A stretch of DNA of 64,000 nucleotides from an uncultured Lentisphaeria bacterium (GCA_949298075.1 CASFVA010000013.1:1-64000), one strand, 5' to 3'. Positions 55,990-64,000 are shown, numbered from the stretch's first letter. Made by a program: numbers and translations. Notes: a model not told the origin generated them from the sequence alone.

Positions 55990-57018
55990 GTGAAAAAATC
56001 TGCTGTTTTGCTGATCGCCGGAGCCGCGGTCCTGGCCGGATGCCAGAACGAAGTCATGACCAACCGCCAGTACCGTCCGGCGCCGGGCAGTGAAATTCCC
56101 GCTCCGATGATGGAAGTCGAACCTCAGCGCACTCCGGGCGCCACGCTGCCGGTCACTCAGGAGGAACCGGTCAGCGCCACCCCCGGAACCGATGCGGTGA
56201 CGCCTCCGACTTACGCTCCGATGGTCTACACCGGAAAAGCCACCACCGGCATCATTTCCGACACCAAAACCGTCGCTCCCGGTGGAACTTATGTGGTCAA
56301 GGCCGGTGACACCGCCGGCAAAATTGCGCTTGCCCACCGGGTGAAGCTCGCGGATCTCATGCGCGCCAACAACCTCACTGATAAATCCGCCCGCCGGATC
56401 CGGGTAGGACAGAAATTGATTATTCCCGGCGGCAAAACCGTCAAATCCACCGGCGCGGCAACTGCCGCCGCTTCGACCCGCAGTGACGCGGCGGCCACGG
56501 CTGCCGGCGGCATTTATGTGGTCAGGGCCGGCGACACCATCGGCAAGATCGCCTATGCCCACCGGATCAAATCCGCCGATCTCATGCGCGCCAACAACCT
56601 GAATGAACAATCCGCCCGCCGGCTCCAGATCGGCCAGAAACTGGTGATGCCCGGCGCGGCGGCGCCAACGGAAACAACGGCGGCTCCGACCGCGGTAACG
56701 GACCCGGTCACAGCCCCGGTCACGACTCCGGTCACGGACAGTCTTGACGCTGAACTGGATCAGGCCACCACGGTCACGGTGACTCCGGAGTCCGGAACCG
56801 CGACAACGGTTGTCACCACGGACACCGCGGTGACCGTCCCCGCGGACAACATGGTGTCGGTGGCGGACTCCGTCATGGTCGAGGTTGAGGCTGACGTTTC
56901 CATCGAAGACTTCGCCAGACAGAACAACGTCACCGTCGATGAACTGCGTCGGGCCAACGCCGACGTCAAGAGTGACTCGTTCAAGAAGGGCGATCTGGTG
57001 TTCGTTCCCAAAAAGTGA
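55990..57018 (+). CDS. LysM-domain lipoprotein, peptidoglycan-binding
   Basis: 342 residues, starting with GTG after a strong AAGGAGG. The lipobox VLAGC puts the lipidated cysteine at residue 18. Two clear LysM domains follow at about 96-145 (TYVVKAGDTAGKIALAHRVK) and 175-225 (IYVVRAGDTIGKIAYAHRIK), separated by threonine/alanine-rich linkers. A third, diverged LysM-like unit ends the protein (VSIEDFARQNNVTVDELRRA). No catalytic domain is present, so it probably tethers the outer membrane or a partner to peptidoglycan. It has its own promoter and terminator. Confidence 0.9.
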   Translation: MKKSAVLLIAGAAVLAGCQNEVMTNRQYRPAPGSEIPAPMMEVEPQRTPGATLPVTQEEPVSATPGTDAVTPPTYAPMVYTGKATTGIISDTKTVAPGGTYVVKAGDTAGKIALAHRVKLADLMRANNLTDKSARRIRVGQKLIIPGGKTVKSTGAATAAASTRSDAAATAAGGIYVVRAGDTIGKIAYAHRIKSADLMRANNLNEQSARRLQIGQKLVMPGAAAPTETTAAPTAVTDPVTAPVTTPVTDSLDAELDQATTVTVTPESGTATTVVTTDTAVTVPADNMVSVADSVMVEVEADVSIEDFARQNNVTVDELRRANADVKSDSFKKGDLVFVPKK

Positions 57019-57039
57019 GGGACGGAACCGACCAATCAA

Positions 57040-57072
57040 ACCGCCGGGGCGTCATAACTCCGACGGTTTTTT
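57040..57072 (+). terminator. Terminator of the LysM lipoprotein gene
   Basis: ACCGCCGGGG and CTCCGACGGT pair with one mismatch and one G-T pair around an 8-base loop, followed by five T. The 225 bp from here to the PilT start show no ORF, promoter or repeat that I can support. Confidence 0.6.
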
Positions 57073-57297
57073 GATAACCGGGCGGATCCCGCCGGAACCT
57101 CGGCGCTGATCTTTCCCGGTGCCGCCGGAGGGGCGCACACCGGACCTTTCCCGGAACACAACTCGGGGAAGAAGCGGAGGCGTCGCGGCAAACCATCCGG
57201 CTCCCGGAGCGGCCGAGCAGAGGTTATCCGGGGAAAGCCCCCCGAAGTGCGGCGGCCCGATACGCGAACTATCAATTTTCTCAACGGAGGATCATGC

Positions 57298-59493
57298 ATG
57301 GACATCGTTGAACTGCTCAAGTACGCTTTCACTTCCGGAGTTTCCGATCTGTTTCTCACCGCCGGCAAAGCCCCGTCCTACCGGATTAACGGCCAGATCT
57401 GCCAGGGGGAGAACGAGGAACTCATTGACGGCGCGGCCATCGACAGTTTCCGCAGACAAATGCTCTCGCGGGAAAACGAACAGTGTTACGACCGGCAGGG
57501 CAGTTTTGTCACCGCCGCCTCCCTGGACAGCGGCGAACGGTTCCGGCTGAGTTTCATGCTCACCAGTTTCGGCCCCGGCCTGGTGGCGCGTCCGGTGCCC
57601 GCCGGCGACGAACTCTATATCGAACCGCTGGGTCTGCCCGCCGGGCTGGCCGACATCGTCGAACGCCGCAGCGGACTCATTCTGATCGCCGGCGCCGGCG
57701 GCAGCGGCAAGTCAACCACCGTCGCCACTCTGGTCAATCTCATCAACGAAAAATCCAGCCGTCACATCATTTCCATCGCTTCGCCGATCGAATTTCTGCA
57801 CAGTGACCGGGCCGGTTTGGTTTCGCACCGCGACCTCAGCGAAACCGGCGGCAGTTTCGCCGCCGCCCTGACGGAATCCCTGAGGGAGAGTCCGGACGTC
57901 ATCGCCATCGGCAACCTCGACACCCCAGCCGCCATCCGCGCCGCCGTGGAAGCCGCCCGCAACGGCCGGCTGATCATTGCCGAAATTGATTCCGCCAATA
58001 CGGTGGAAGCAGTGGAGCGCGTCGTATCGGCATTCGCTCCGGAAGAACAGGAAAACGCCGCCCGGGAACTGGCGAAGTCCCTGCTCGTGGTCATCGCCCA
58101 GCGGCTGATTCCCCGCAGCGACAATGCCGGAATGGTGGCAGCGGTCGAACTGCTCAGCATCAACTCCATGGTGCGCCGCCTGATTGGCGAACGGGATTTT
58201 GAAGCGTTGTCCGAAGCGCTGCGGCGCGGCCAGGGCGGAGCGCTGGTCACGTTCAACAAGGCGCTGTTCCACCGTTATCAGGAAGGCTTTGTCACGGCCG
58301 AATCCGGTCTGGCCTACAGTGACAATCCCGACGAACTCCAGCTGCTGATCAACGGCAACGCTGAAAATGTTGAAAAACAATACGGTACACCCGAGGACGC
58401 CGAAGACGGCAGCGGGGTGGTCGACCTCAATCTGCTGCTGCGCACCGCGGTGAAAATCGGGGCATCGGACCTGCACTTGTCGGTCAACTCCAAGCCGGTA
58501 ATGCGGGTTCACGGTGAACTGCGCCCGCTGGAGCTGCCGGTGCTGACCCCAAAGGATACCGAGCGGCTGCTCTTCGGCATTCTGACTCCCCGCCAGCGCC
58601 TCAATTTCATTGAAAAACGGGAACTGGATTTCGCCCATGCCGTGACCCTTGATCCGGCAGAATACGACGGCGCCACCGAATGCCGGTTCCGTATGAACGG
58701 CTACTTCCAGCGCAACAACATCGGGGTGGTGGCCCGGGTCATCACCAGCGACGTGCCGTCGCCGGAATCGCTCCATCTGCCGGATGCCGTAATGGAGCTT
58801 TGCGAAAAACAGCAGGGACTGATTCTGGTCACCGGCCCCACCGGCAGCGGTAAATCAACCACGCTGGCCAGTCTGATCAACAAAATCAATCATACCCGGG
58901 CCGAGCACATCATCACCATCGAGGACCCGATCGAGTATGTTCACATCAACGACAAGTCGCTGATCCAGCAGCGCGAAGTTGGCGCCGACACTCTGAGCTT
59001 CTCGACCGCGCTGCGCGAAGCCCTGCGTCAGGACCCGGATGTGATTCTCGTCGGCGAAATGCGCGACCGCGAAACCATTCAGGCCGCGCTGACCGCCGCC
59101 GAGACCGGCCACCTGGTCATGGCGACGCTGCACACCAACAGCGCACCGCAGACCATCGACCGTATCATCGACTCCTTCCCGGAAGGGCAGCAGAACCAGA
59201 TTCGGCTTCAGCTTTCCAGCGTCGTCATCGGCATTGTGTCACAGCGTCTGCTGAGCCGGGCCGACACCGAAGGCCGGATTGCCGCTTTCGAAATTCTGAT
59301 CGGCACGCCGCCGGTTCAGGCGCTGATCCGCGAAGGCAAGTCCAGCCAGCTGCCGTCGGTCCTCGAAACCGGCTACAAGGACGGCATGATCACCATGCGC
59401 CGGTCGCTGGAAAACCTGCTGGCCGACGGCCTGATTTACCAGTCCGAAGCCGACAGCCTTTCGCTCGAGGCGGTCGAAGTCGAGGCATTCTGA
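57298..59493 (+). CDS. Tandem-fused PilT-like ATPase: degenerate N-half, intact C-half
   Basis: 731 residues, twice the length of PilT, and made of two PilT units. The C-half (about 375-731) is complete: ASDLHLS, Walker A GPTGSGKSTT (513-522), Asp box IEDPIEYVH, Walker B ILVGEMRD with catalytic E587, and the His box GHLVMATLHTN. The N-half (1-360) keeps the fold and a Walker A (GAGGSGKSTT, 132-141), but the Asp box reads IASPIEF, Walker B is AIGNLDT with N206 in place of the glutamate, and the His box is GRLIIAEIDS with both histidines gone. It would pull back a pilus or pseudopilus, with pseudo-subunits alternating with active ones. Start 57298 follows GGAGG. Confidence 0.85.
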   Translation: MDIVELLKYAFTSGVSDLFLTAGKAPSYRINGQICQGENEELIDGAAIDSFRRQMLSRENEQCYDRQGSFVTAASLDSGERFRLSFMLTSFGPGLVARPVPAGDELYIEPLGLPAGLADIVERRSGLILIAGAGGSGKSTTVATLVNLINEKSSRHIISIASPIEFLHSDRAGLVSHRDLSETGGSFAAALTESLRESPDVIAIGNLDTPAAIRAAVEAARNGRLIIAEIDSANTVEAVERVVSAFAPEEQENAARELAKSLLVVIAQRLIPRSDNAGMVAAVELLSINSMVRRLIGERDFEALSEALRRGQGGALVTFNKALFHRYQEGFVTAESGLAYSDNPDELQLLINGNAENVEKQYGTPEDAEDGSGVVDLNLLLRTAVKIGASDLHLSVNSKPVMRVHGELRPLELPVLTPKDTERLLFGILTPRQRLNFIEKRELDFAHAVTLDPAEYDGATECRFRMNGYFQRNNIGVVARVITSDVPSPESLHLPDAVMELCEKQQGLILVTGPTGSGKSTTLASLINKINHTRAEHIITIEDPIEYVHINDKSLIQQREVGADTLSFSTALREALRQDPDVILVGEMRDRETIQAALTAAETGHLVMATLHTNSAPQTIDRIIDSFPEGQQNQIRLQLSSVVIGIVSQRLLSRADTEGRIAAFEILIGTPPVQALIREGKSSQLPSVLETGYKDGMITMRRSLENLLADGLIYQSEADSLSLEAVEVEAF

Positions 59494-59517
59494 GTTTTTC
59501 CGACTTCAAAACAATTT

Positions 59518-59551
59518 GCCGGCCAGGCTCCTCCTCGGGCGACTGGCCGGC
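59518..59551. terminator. Hairpin between converging pilT-like and secreted-protein genes
   Basis: GCCGGCCAG and CTGGCCGGC form a perfect 9-bp stem with a 16-base loop. T-rich sequence follows on the minus strand (AAATTGTTTT). It may serve both transcripts. Confidence 0.5.
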
Positions 59552-59588
59552 GAAATCAGATCAGGGGGCGGCGGCAGCCGCTCTTTTT

Positions 59589-59942
59589 TCAACGCAATCC
59601 AGGCAGGTTCGGACGCAACCGGTTGGTGCTGCTGCCGGGCGACGCGCTCCGGCGCTCCACCGTCATCGGACGGGACGGAGTGGTGTCCCGCACCGGACGC
59701 GGCTGGTAAACCACCCGGGTCTGCCGCGGTTCTGGCGCGGTGGAACTTTCCACCGTTCGGGCCGAGGATGCCGGACGAACCGCCGCCGGTTCAATCCGGA
59801 CCGTTGTCGACTGAGGCAGCACCGGAACCTTTTCCACCACCACCACTGCCGGAGCCGTTTCCGCAACCGTGCCCGAAGCGGTTTCCGCCGCCCCGGCAAT
59901 TGCCGACATCACGCAGATGAACCCGGTAATCCAAGTTTTCAT
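59589..59942 (-). CDS. Small secreted Ser/Thr/Pro-rich protein of unknown function
   Basis: 117 residues. The signal peptide (MKTWITGFICVMSAIAGAA) is followed by a low-complexity mature part of about 98 residues, rich in serine, threonine, proline, valine and arginine (ASSARTVESSTAPEPRQT; DTTPSRPMTVERRS). No fold or family is recognised. The ribosome site GGAGGAAGGAG is among the strongest in the window. It is the last gene of a unit with a Nudix hydrolase and a heptosyltransferase, 29 bp after the former, so it could be a glycosylated product of that operon; this is a hypothesis. Confidence 0.7.
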   Translation of the reverse strand: MKTWITGFICVMSAIAGAAETASGTVAETAPAVVVVEKVPVLPQSTTVRIEPAAVRPASSARTVESSTAPEPRQTRVVYQPRPVRDTTPSRPMTVERRSASPGSSTNRLRPNLPGLR

Positions 59943-59971
59943 GACAACTCCTTCCTCCGGACAACACCGGT

Positions 59972-60556
59972 TTACGCCTGGCTGCTCAGCCGCAATGCGG
60001 CGGACAGAGTATAAATTTTGCTGTCAATGCCGACGCCGGCGGCCTCTTCCGCGGCTATCGCCGCATCAAGACCGGCCAGTTTGACCCGCAGCACCTCGAT
60101 GCACTCGTTCTCTTCCGGACAAGGTTCGGGAGCGTGACTCCGGTAATAATCGCCGTCAACAATCATTTCCACCATGGCAATGCTCTCACCGGTCATGCCG
60201 GGAGAACTGTAACCGGGTCGATGGCTGCGCATGATACGCCCCTGATAGCCGGTTTCCTCCAGCAGCTCGCGCCGGGCGGCGGTCTCCGGATCCTCGCCGG
60301 GGTCAATCAGTCCGGCCGGGAATTCCAGCATCAGCCGGCCCGCCGGCGGCCGGAACTGCCGCACCAGCAGAATCTCATCGTCCGGTTCGATCCGGGCCAG
60401 AATAAACACCGCACCCCGGCTGCCGGTACCGCGCCGGTCCACCGCTTCCCAGGTGCGCCGGACGCCACGCTGATCGCGGTAGAACAGTTTTCCCAGCGTG
60501 AGAAAACGCCCCTCGCACATTACCTGCCGTTCCTCAATTTCCGGAGCTTTATCCAT
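59972..60556 (-). CDS. Nudix hydrolase, ADP-sugar pyrophosphatase type
   Basis: 194 residues. The Nudix box is complete: it starts at G of GLIDPGEDPE and continues with the invariant REL-x-EE-x-G (ARRELLEETGY), about residues 81-103. The preceding LVRQFRPPAGRLMLEFPAG matches the ADP-ribose/ADP-glucose pyrophosphatase subfamily rather than the dNTP-cleaving one, as does the later proline-rich loop. It would cleave ADP-linked sugars to sugar phosphate and AMP. It starts 9 bp after the heptosyltransferase stop, whose donor is an ADP-heptose in known relatives. Confidence 0.85.
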   Translation of the reverse strand: MDKAPEIEERQVMCEGRFLTLGKLFYRDQRGVRRTWEAVDRRGTGSRGAVFILARIEPDDEILLVRQFRPPAGRLMLEFPAGLIDPGEDPETAARRELLEETGYQGRIMRSHRPGYSSPGMTGESIAMVEMIVDGDYYRSHAPEPCPEENECIEVLRVKLAGLDAAIAAEEAAGVGIDSKIYTLSAALRLSSQA

Positions 60557-60565
60557 ACACCTTCC

Positions 60566-61801
60566 TCACCGGTTGAAATCCTTCCGGAGCCTTTCAATGG
60601 CGCGGATGACCATGAACGACGTAATCATCACCGAACACTCGAACTGCCGCGGCGTATCCTTGTGTCGGGGACAGGTCCAGAATTCCCAGCCGTCCTTGTG
60701 CTCGGTCGCCCAGCAGCTGTTACAGACATTATAATTGATAACCCGGTACGGCGTCGGAAATTCAATATTGGGATGCGAAAATCCTGAAATCATCACCACC
60801 GGCACGTTGCACCCCCACGCCAGCCATGAGAGTCCGCTGGCCAGACCGATGAAAAACTCCGCGTCCTTGATAATGTCAACCCGCTCCTGAAGCGGCAGAT
60901 TGCCGGTAAAATCCTCAGCCTCTGGCGGGACGCGGTTGTAGATGCCGCAAATACCGACAACCCGGTCACGGTCCATGCAAAGCACCCGGTAGCCCTCCCG
61001 CTTCAGGTAATCAATCACTTCGCTCCAACCGGTCGGATTGTTCCACAACTTGGCAAGACTGACGCTTTGGACGGAAATGCAGACGTATTTTTCCGGAATC
61101 CGTCGCGGCGCCGACAGATTGAGTCGCGGCCGGATCGCTGAGCAGTCGGCGTTCCCCAGGATGTACGCGGCCGTACCGTGCACCCCCGCATAAACCTGAT
61201 CGACCGGCTGCCAATCGAAGCTGTTGATATTGAAAAAGGCCAGGTAATAGGTGGCATACGGCTTGATTTCCGGGGTGACGCACCGGTCGACAAAGGTCAA
61301 ATCCGGATACTGCGGAGCAAGCAGTTCGGCCATGTGTGCTCCAGCGGCGACATACATTTTGCACTGGTGACGCTTCTGAAACTGCTCGATTTGCGGAACC
61401 CAGGCCAGAGTGTCGCCGATGGCGTCGGAATCCAGCTGGCAGACCACCGGCCGTCCCGTCGCATCGTAGTCGTGCACAAACAGCGGCTCCTTGCTGACCG
61501 CGTCGGAAATCATCAGCCGGTACCAGATAAAGTACCGCTTGGTCGAAATGAACAGCTGGCCGGATTTCAGCACCGAATTGTTAAGGCAAAGTCCGGAATT
61601 CAGATCGAAGACCGACAACAGGTAGTCCTTGCCGTTCAAAGGAATCAAAACCCGCAGCCCCAGGTTGAAATCAAAACGAATGCCCTCCACCGCCTCCTGG
61701 GTCGGGATCGCCGGAGGCTCCTCGATCAGACACTTCGGCCGGGAAATGTGTTTTTTCGACACTTTGTCATCTGACTTTTCTGAACTCTGTTCGTGGATCA
61801 T
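60566..61801 (-). CDS. Autotransporter-type protein O-heptosyltransferase (TibC/Aah-like)
   Basis: 411 residues. The N-terminal 100 residues are beta-rich (IRFDFNLGLRVLIP), then a GT-B fold of the GT9/heptosyltransferase group with CQLDSDAIGDTLAWVPQIEQ, YVCISVQSVSLAKLWNNPTGW and FFIGLASGLSWLAWGCNVPV. The C-terminal part has four cysteines, C360, C363, C377 and C389 (CNSC ... CP ... C), the iron-finger arrangement of the BAHT family of TibC and AAH. Those enzymes attach heptose from ADP-heptose to serines of strand-loop-strand autotransporter repeats in the cytoplasm. No such autotransporter is present in this window. The downstream Nudix and secreted Ser/Thr-rich genes make a tight unit. Confidence 0.85.
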   Translation of the reverse strand: MIHEQSSEKSDDKVSKKHISRPKCLIEEPPAIPTQEAVEGIRFDFNLGLRVLIPLNGKDYLLSVFDLNSGLCLNNSVLKSGQLFISTKRYFIWYRLMISDAVSKEPLFVHDYDATGRPVVCQLDSDAIGDTLAWVPQIEQFQKRHQCKMYVAAGAHMAELLAPQYPDLTFVDRCVTPEIKPYATYYLAFFNINSFDWQPVDQVYAGVHGTAAYILGNADCSAIRPRLNLSAPRRIPEKYVCISVQSVSLAKLWNNPTGWSEVIDYLKREGYRVLCMDRDRVVGICGIYNRVPPEAEDFTGNLPLQERVDIIKDAEFFIGLASGLSWLAWGCNVPVVMISGFSHPNIEFPTPYRVINYNVCNSCWATEHKDGWEFWTCPRHKDTPRQFECSVMITSFMVIRAIERLRKDFNR

Positions 61802-61995
61802 GGTCCCAAACTGCTCCTATGTTCCAATCGCCGCCTGCGGCGCGGACTTCCGGCCGCAGGGGAACGGGGTCCGCCCTGCGCTCCGGCCTTTCAGTCCGGA
61901 AAACATCACCGTTTTAATAAAATAATCCTTGCGGAACCAAAATTCAATCTTCCCGGCTTTTTATTTGCGAACAGCGTTTTTTTGCACCGGACGGC

Positions 61996-62024
61996 TTGAT
62001 TATACGCTCAGGAGACGTTATAAT
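61996..62024 (+). promoter_or_regulatory. Promoter of the inositol-phosphatase-like gene
   Basis: TTGATT and a perfect TATAAT with exactly 17 bp between them, 38 bp before the GTG start. It lies in the 260-bp space between divergent genes, which holds nothing else I can identify. Confidence 0.7.
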
Positions 62025-62061
62025 AGACAATGACGTACCATTATCAACCCCGGAGGACAAC

Positions 62062-62859
62062 GTGAGTAGCGGCATCAGCGGATTTCTGGCCGAACTGGCA
62101 GTCGCAGCCGGACGACTCGCCGCTGAACGCCGGCGCGGCCTCTCCCGTGAAGCAATCCATTGCAAACATCACAACCCGGCGGACCTGGTCACCGACGTCG
62201 ACCGCGAGGTTGAAGCCATGCTGACCGCTGAGCTGCGGAAATTCCGGCCGGATTATTCGATTTTCGGCGAGGAAAACGGCGTGAGCGGCGATGGCGAATA
62301 CCAGTTTGTCATCGACCCGATTGACGGCACCACCAGTTTTGTGCACGATCTGCCGCACTACTGCGTTTCGATCGGACTCTGCCACCGTGGGAAAAGCATC
62401 GCCGGAGCAGTGTACGCCCCCCGGCTGGACGAACTCTACACCGCCGAAATCGGCGGAGGCGCGTTTCTCAACGGCGAACGCATCCGGGTTTCGGAGTGCG
62501 CCCGGCTCGACGCGGCGCTTTTCACCACCGGATTCAGCTGCGTCCGCATCGGACTGACGCCGGACAACTTCAGTTATCTGCCCCGACTGGCCCGACTCAG
62601 CCAGGGTTTCCGGTGCGGCGGTTCGGCCGCGCTCGACCTCTGCCACACCGCCGCCGGGAAATTTGAAGCCTGCTGGGAAATCCGGCTCCAGCCTTACGAC
62701 ATTGCCGCCGGAGTCATAATTCTGACCGAAGCCGGCGGCCAGATTACCGATCTGGCCGGAGGCGACGCCTACCCGGAGCGCGGCACCCTGGGCTCCAACG
62801 GACTGCTCCATGCCAAGCTGCTGGAGTTTTTCCACGCTCCACCCGGTTCAACCCTCTGA
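62062..62859 (+). CDS. Inositol monophosphatase-family phosphatase
   Basis: 265 residues from a GTG at 62062, which follows GGAGG; an ATG farther upstream at 61996 lies inside the promoter and is rejected. The metal sites are present: FGEENG (glutamate), VIDPIDGTTSFVH (the DPxDGT motif, about residues 86-98) and a late YDIAAG where the usual tryptophan before DIAAG is tyrosine. These enzymes remove phosphate from inositol-1-phosphate, fructose-1,6-bisphosphate, PAP or related molecules; the exact substrate is not clear. Confidence 0.88.
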   Translation: MSSGISGFLAELAVAAGRLAAERRRGLSREAIHCKHHNPADLVTDVDREVEAMLTAELRKFRPDYSIFGEENGVSGDGEYQFVIDPIDGTTSFVHDLPHYCVSIGLCHRGKSIAGAVYAPRLDELYTAEIGGGAFLNGERIRVSECARLDAALFTTGFSCVRIGLTPDNFSYLPRLARLSQGFRCGGSAALDLCHTAAGKFEACWEIRLQPYDIAAGVIILTEAGGQITDLAGGDAYPERGTLGSNGLLHAKLLEFFHAPPGSTL

Positions 62860-62917
62860 AACACCGCGCCGGGAACGCTGCCCGGACGCTTTAATTTATC
62901 GCAAAACAGGAGAATAT

Positions 62918-63490
62918 ATGGAACTCAAATCAGCCATGACAGCAAGGCGCACCATCCGCCGTTTCCTTCAGCAGCCGGTTTCCGATGAACAGCTCTCCGG
63001 ACTGATTGATCTCGCCCGCCGCGCCTCCTGCGCCGGCAATCTTCAGCGTCTGCGCTATATTGTCATCCGCACGCCGGAGCTGGTTCACGCCGTGTTCAAC
63101 CACACGGCCTGGGGCGCGCTGGTCCGGCCGCGGCGCAATCCGGTCTGGGGGGAATCAGCGCCGCCGGCCTTCATAGCAGTGACGGCGCCGGCCGGATTGC
63201 CGCCCGTCATTCACGCCGATGCCGGGGCGGCAATTCAAACCATCCAGCTGGCGGCCTGCGCCGAAGGACTCGGCTGCTGCTGGCTCGGCGCGTTCGACCG
63301 GACCGCCGTGACGGAGCTGCTGGAACCTGGCCCCGAAACGGAAATCCTCTACCTCGTCGCAATCGGCCATCCCGGCGAAGCGCCGGTGGAGGAACTGGCC
63401 GCGGGAGGCAACGTCAAGTATTATCTCGATGCCGCCGACGTCCTGCATGTACCCAAACTGGGAACCGACGCTCTCGTCACCTGGCGCTGA
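62918..63490 (+). CDS. Nitroreductase-family FMN oxidoreductase
   Basis: 190 residues. The N-terminal MTARRTIRRFLQQPVSDEQL has the RRTIRxF FMN-phosphate-binding arginines, followed by ARRASCAGNLQRLRYIVI (the serine/asparagine segment), DAGAAIQTIQLAACAEGLGC, in which the membrane-like helix and following GCCWLGAF are typical of the family, and ATGHPGE-like AIGHPGEAP near the end. It would use NAD(P)H through FMN. The start follows AGGAG. It is 58 bp after the phosphatase gene and may share its transcript. Confidence 0.87.
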   Translation: MELKSAMTARRTIRRFLQQPVSDEQLSGLIDLARRASCAGNLQRLRYIVIRTPELVHAVFNHTAWGALVRPRRNPVWGESAPPAFIAVTAPAGLPPVIHADAGAAIQTIQLAACAEGLGCCWLGAFDRTAVTELLEPGPETEILYLVAIGHPGEAPVEELAAGGNVKYYLDAADVLHVPKLGTDALVTWR

Positions 63491-63502
63491 CGGAACTCCG
63501 GC

Positions 63503-64000
63503 TTACCTCGGCCGCGCAGTGCCCTGTTTCAGCAATGCGTTGAGACAAAGCAGCGCGGCCGGCAGCAGCGCCGGATCGGGGCTTTCGGAATAACGCAGCT
63601 CCCGCCACAAATGCGGCAGCAGCCATAACACCGTCGCTTCGAAGGTTTCACCGTCAAACTTTTCGTTGTGCAGCAGCTGCCCCCCCGGACTGAACAGCGA
63701 ATCCAGTCCGTTGGGTCCCGGGACAACGCCGTAGCGGGGCAGTGCTTTGATCAGCAGCTTTTCCAACATGGCGGCCGATTGGTTCCGGTCGTATTCCTGG
63801 AGCAGTTCCTCCAACTCCGTTTCAGCCCCGAGGCGGGGCAGAATGAGCCGCAACTGGCTCTCCAAAGTCTGGCCCCGGCTCTGCTCCTCGGTTTCGAAGT
63901 CGGAAAAAATCTGCTCCGGATGCCTGGTCACCGAGCGGCAGACCGCAATCAGCACCTGGCGCCGCGACACCCAGTGGTGTTCGGCGACATACGTCCGGTA
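63503..64000 (-). CDS. Protein of unknown function, C-terminal fragment (cut by the right edge)
   Basis: The last 165 residues of a gene that continues beyond the right edge; the frame is open to the final base. The sequence is helical and acidic, with EELLQEYDRNQSAAMLEKLL, then ATVLWLLPHLWRELRY and LLPAALLCLNALLKQG. An internal GTG at 63970 could be mistaken for a start, but nothing supports initiation there. No motif or family is recognised. It converges on the nitroreductase gene 12 bp away. Confidence 0.6.
   Translation of the reverse strand, partial: YRTYVAEHHWVSRRQVLIAVCRSVTRHPEQIFSDFETEEQSRGQTLESQLRLILPRLGAETELEELLQEYDRNQSAAMLEKLLIKALPRYGVVPGPNGLDSLFSPGGQLLHNEKFDGETFEATVLWLLPHLWRELRYSESPDPALLPAALLCLNALLKQGTARPR

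Noticed and set aside
61996-62061. Longer ATG start of the inositol-phosphatase-like gene at 61996
   Set aside because: The ATG lies at the -35 box of a strong promoter, upstream of any possible transcript start; the GTG at 62062 has a perfect GGAGG.

Overview
The window is about 60% GC and reads as chromosome of a Lentisphaerota (Victivallales-like) bacterium. That placement is inference. It rests on orphan prepilin-type pseudopilins (three here), tandem heparinase II/III-family proteins, GntR regulators with LacI-type sensor domains, FAD-dependent oxidoreductases next to glycoside hydrolases, and an envelope-type gene set (LysM lipoprotein, Tat system, an autotransporter-type heptosyltransferase). 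No rRNA, tRNA, CRISPR array, IS element or prophage was seen. Both end genes are cut by the window edges.

Layout. 1-4.6 kb (minus): a Tat/iron-sulfur cluster with a frameshifted NapH-NapG-like membrane ferredoxin, tatA, tatC, a Tat-exported ferredoxin-type aldo/keto reductase, and an AhpD-like protein upstream. 4.7-6.4 kb: two divergent pseudopilins. 6.6-12.3 kb: housekeeping genes: holB and tmk (minus); a stand-alone AICAR transformylase, a TPR-like membrane protein, a TrmH/SpoU methyltransferase and a WecA/MraY-type transferase (plus). 12.3-21.7 kb: FAD oxidoreductase, rpsU, a GH2 beta-galactosidase, a ROK regulator, a thioesterase and a copper P-type ATPase.

21.7-41.3 kb is the accessory, polysaccharide-related part. 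First comes a YhcH-family protein, a large heparinase II/III-like protein and an AraC regulator, divergent from a Gfo/Idh/MocA and an MDR dehydrogenase. Next is a 9.9-kb minus-strand operon of four paralogous secreted heparinase II/III-like proteins followed by three tandem copies of a small secreted protein I do not recognise. Upstream of it are a GntR/LacI-type regulator and a two-gene FAD-oxidoreductase unit. The likely logic is extracellular cleavage of a uronic-acid-containing or sulfated glycan, with oxidoreductases and anomerase/isomerase-type enzymes handling released sugars.

41.7-46.9 kb: a third pseudopilin, an etfB-etfA-glcD operon matching the electron-confurcating lactate dehydrogenase (LctBCD), and a sugar isomerase. 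47-50.7 kb: a GH29 fucosidase with a very clear 21-bp-spaced direct-repeat operator, and a GHL6/GH42-like protein. 50.8-59.5 kb: envelope lipoproteins, a glycosyltransferase, an alpha/beta hydrolase, a fused alkaline phosphatase, a LysM lipoprotein and an unusual tandem-fused PilT ATPase. 59.5-64 kb: a candidate protein-heptosylation operon, an inositol-phosphatase-family protein, a nitroreductase and a truncated unknown gene.

Most noteworthy: the tandem PilT with one catalytically degenerate half; the triplicated small secreted family in the lyase operon; the NapH-NapG fusion with an internal twin-arginine motif beside tatAC; the heptosyltransferase/Nudix/Ser-Thr-rich protein operon; and two sets of candidate operators, an 8-bp motif shared by two FAD-oxidoreductase promoters and an AraC-like repeat at the fucosidase promoter.
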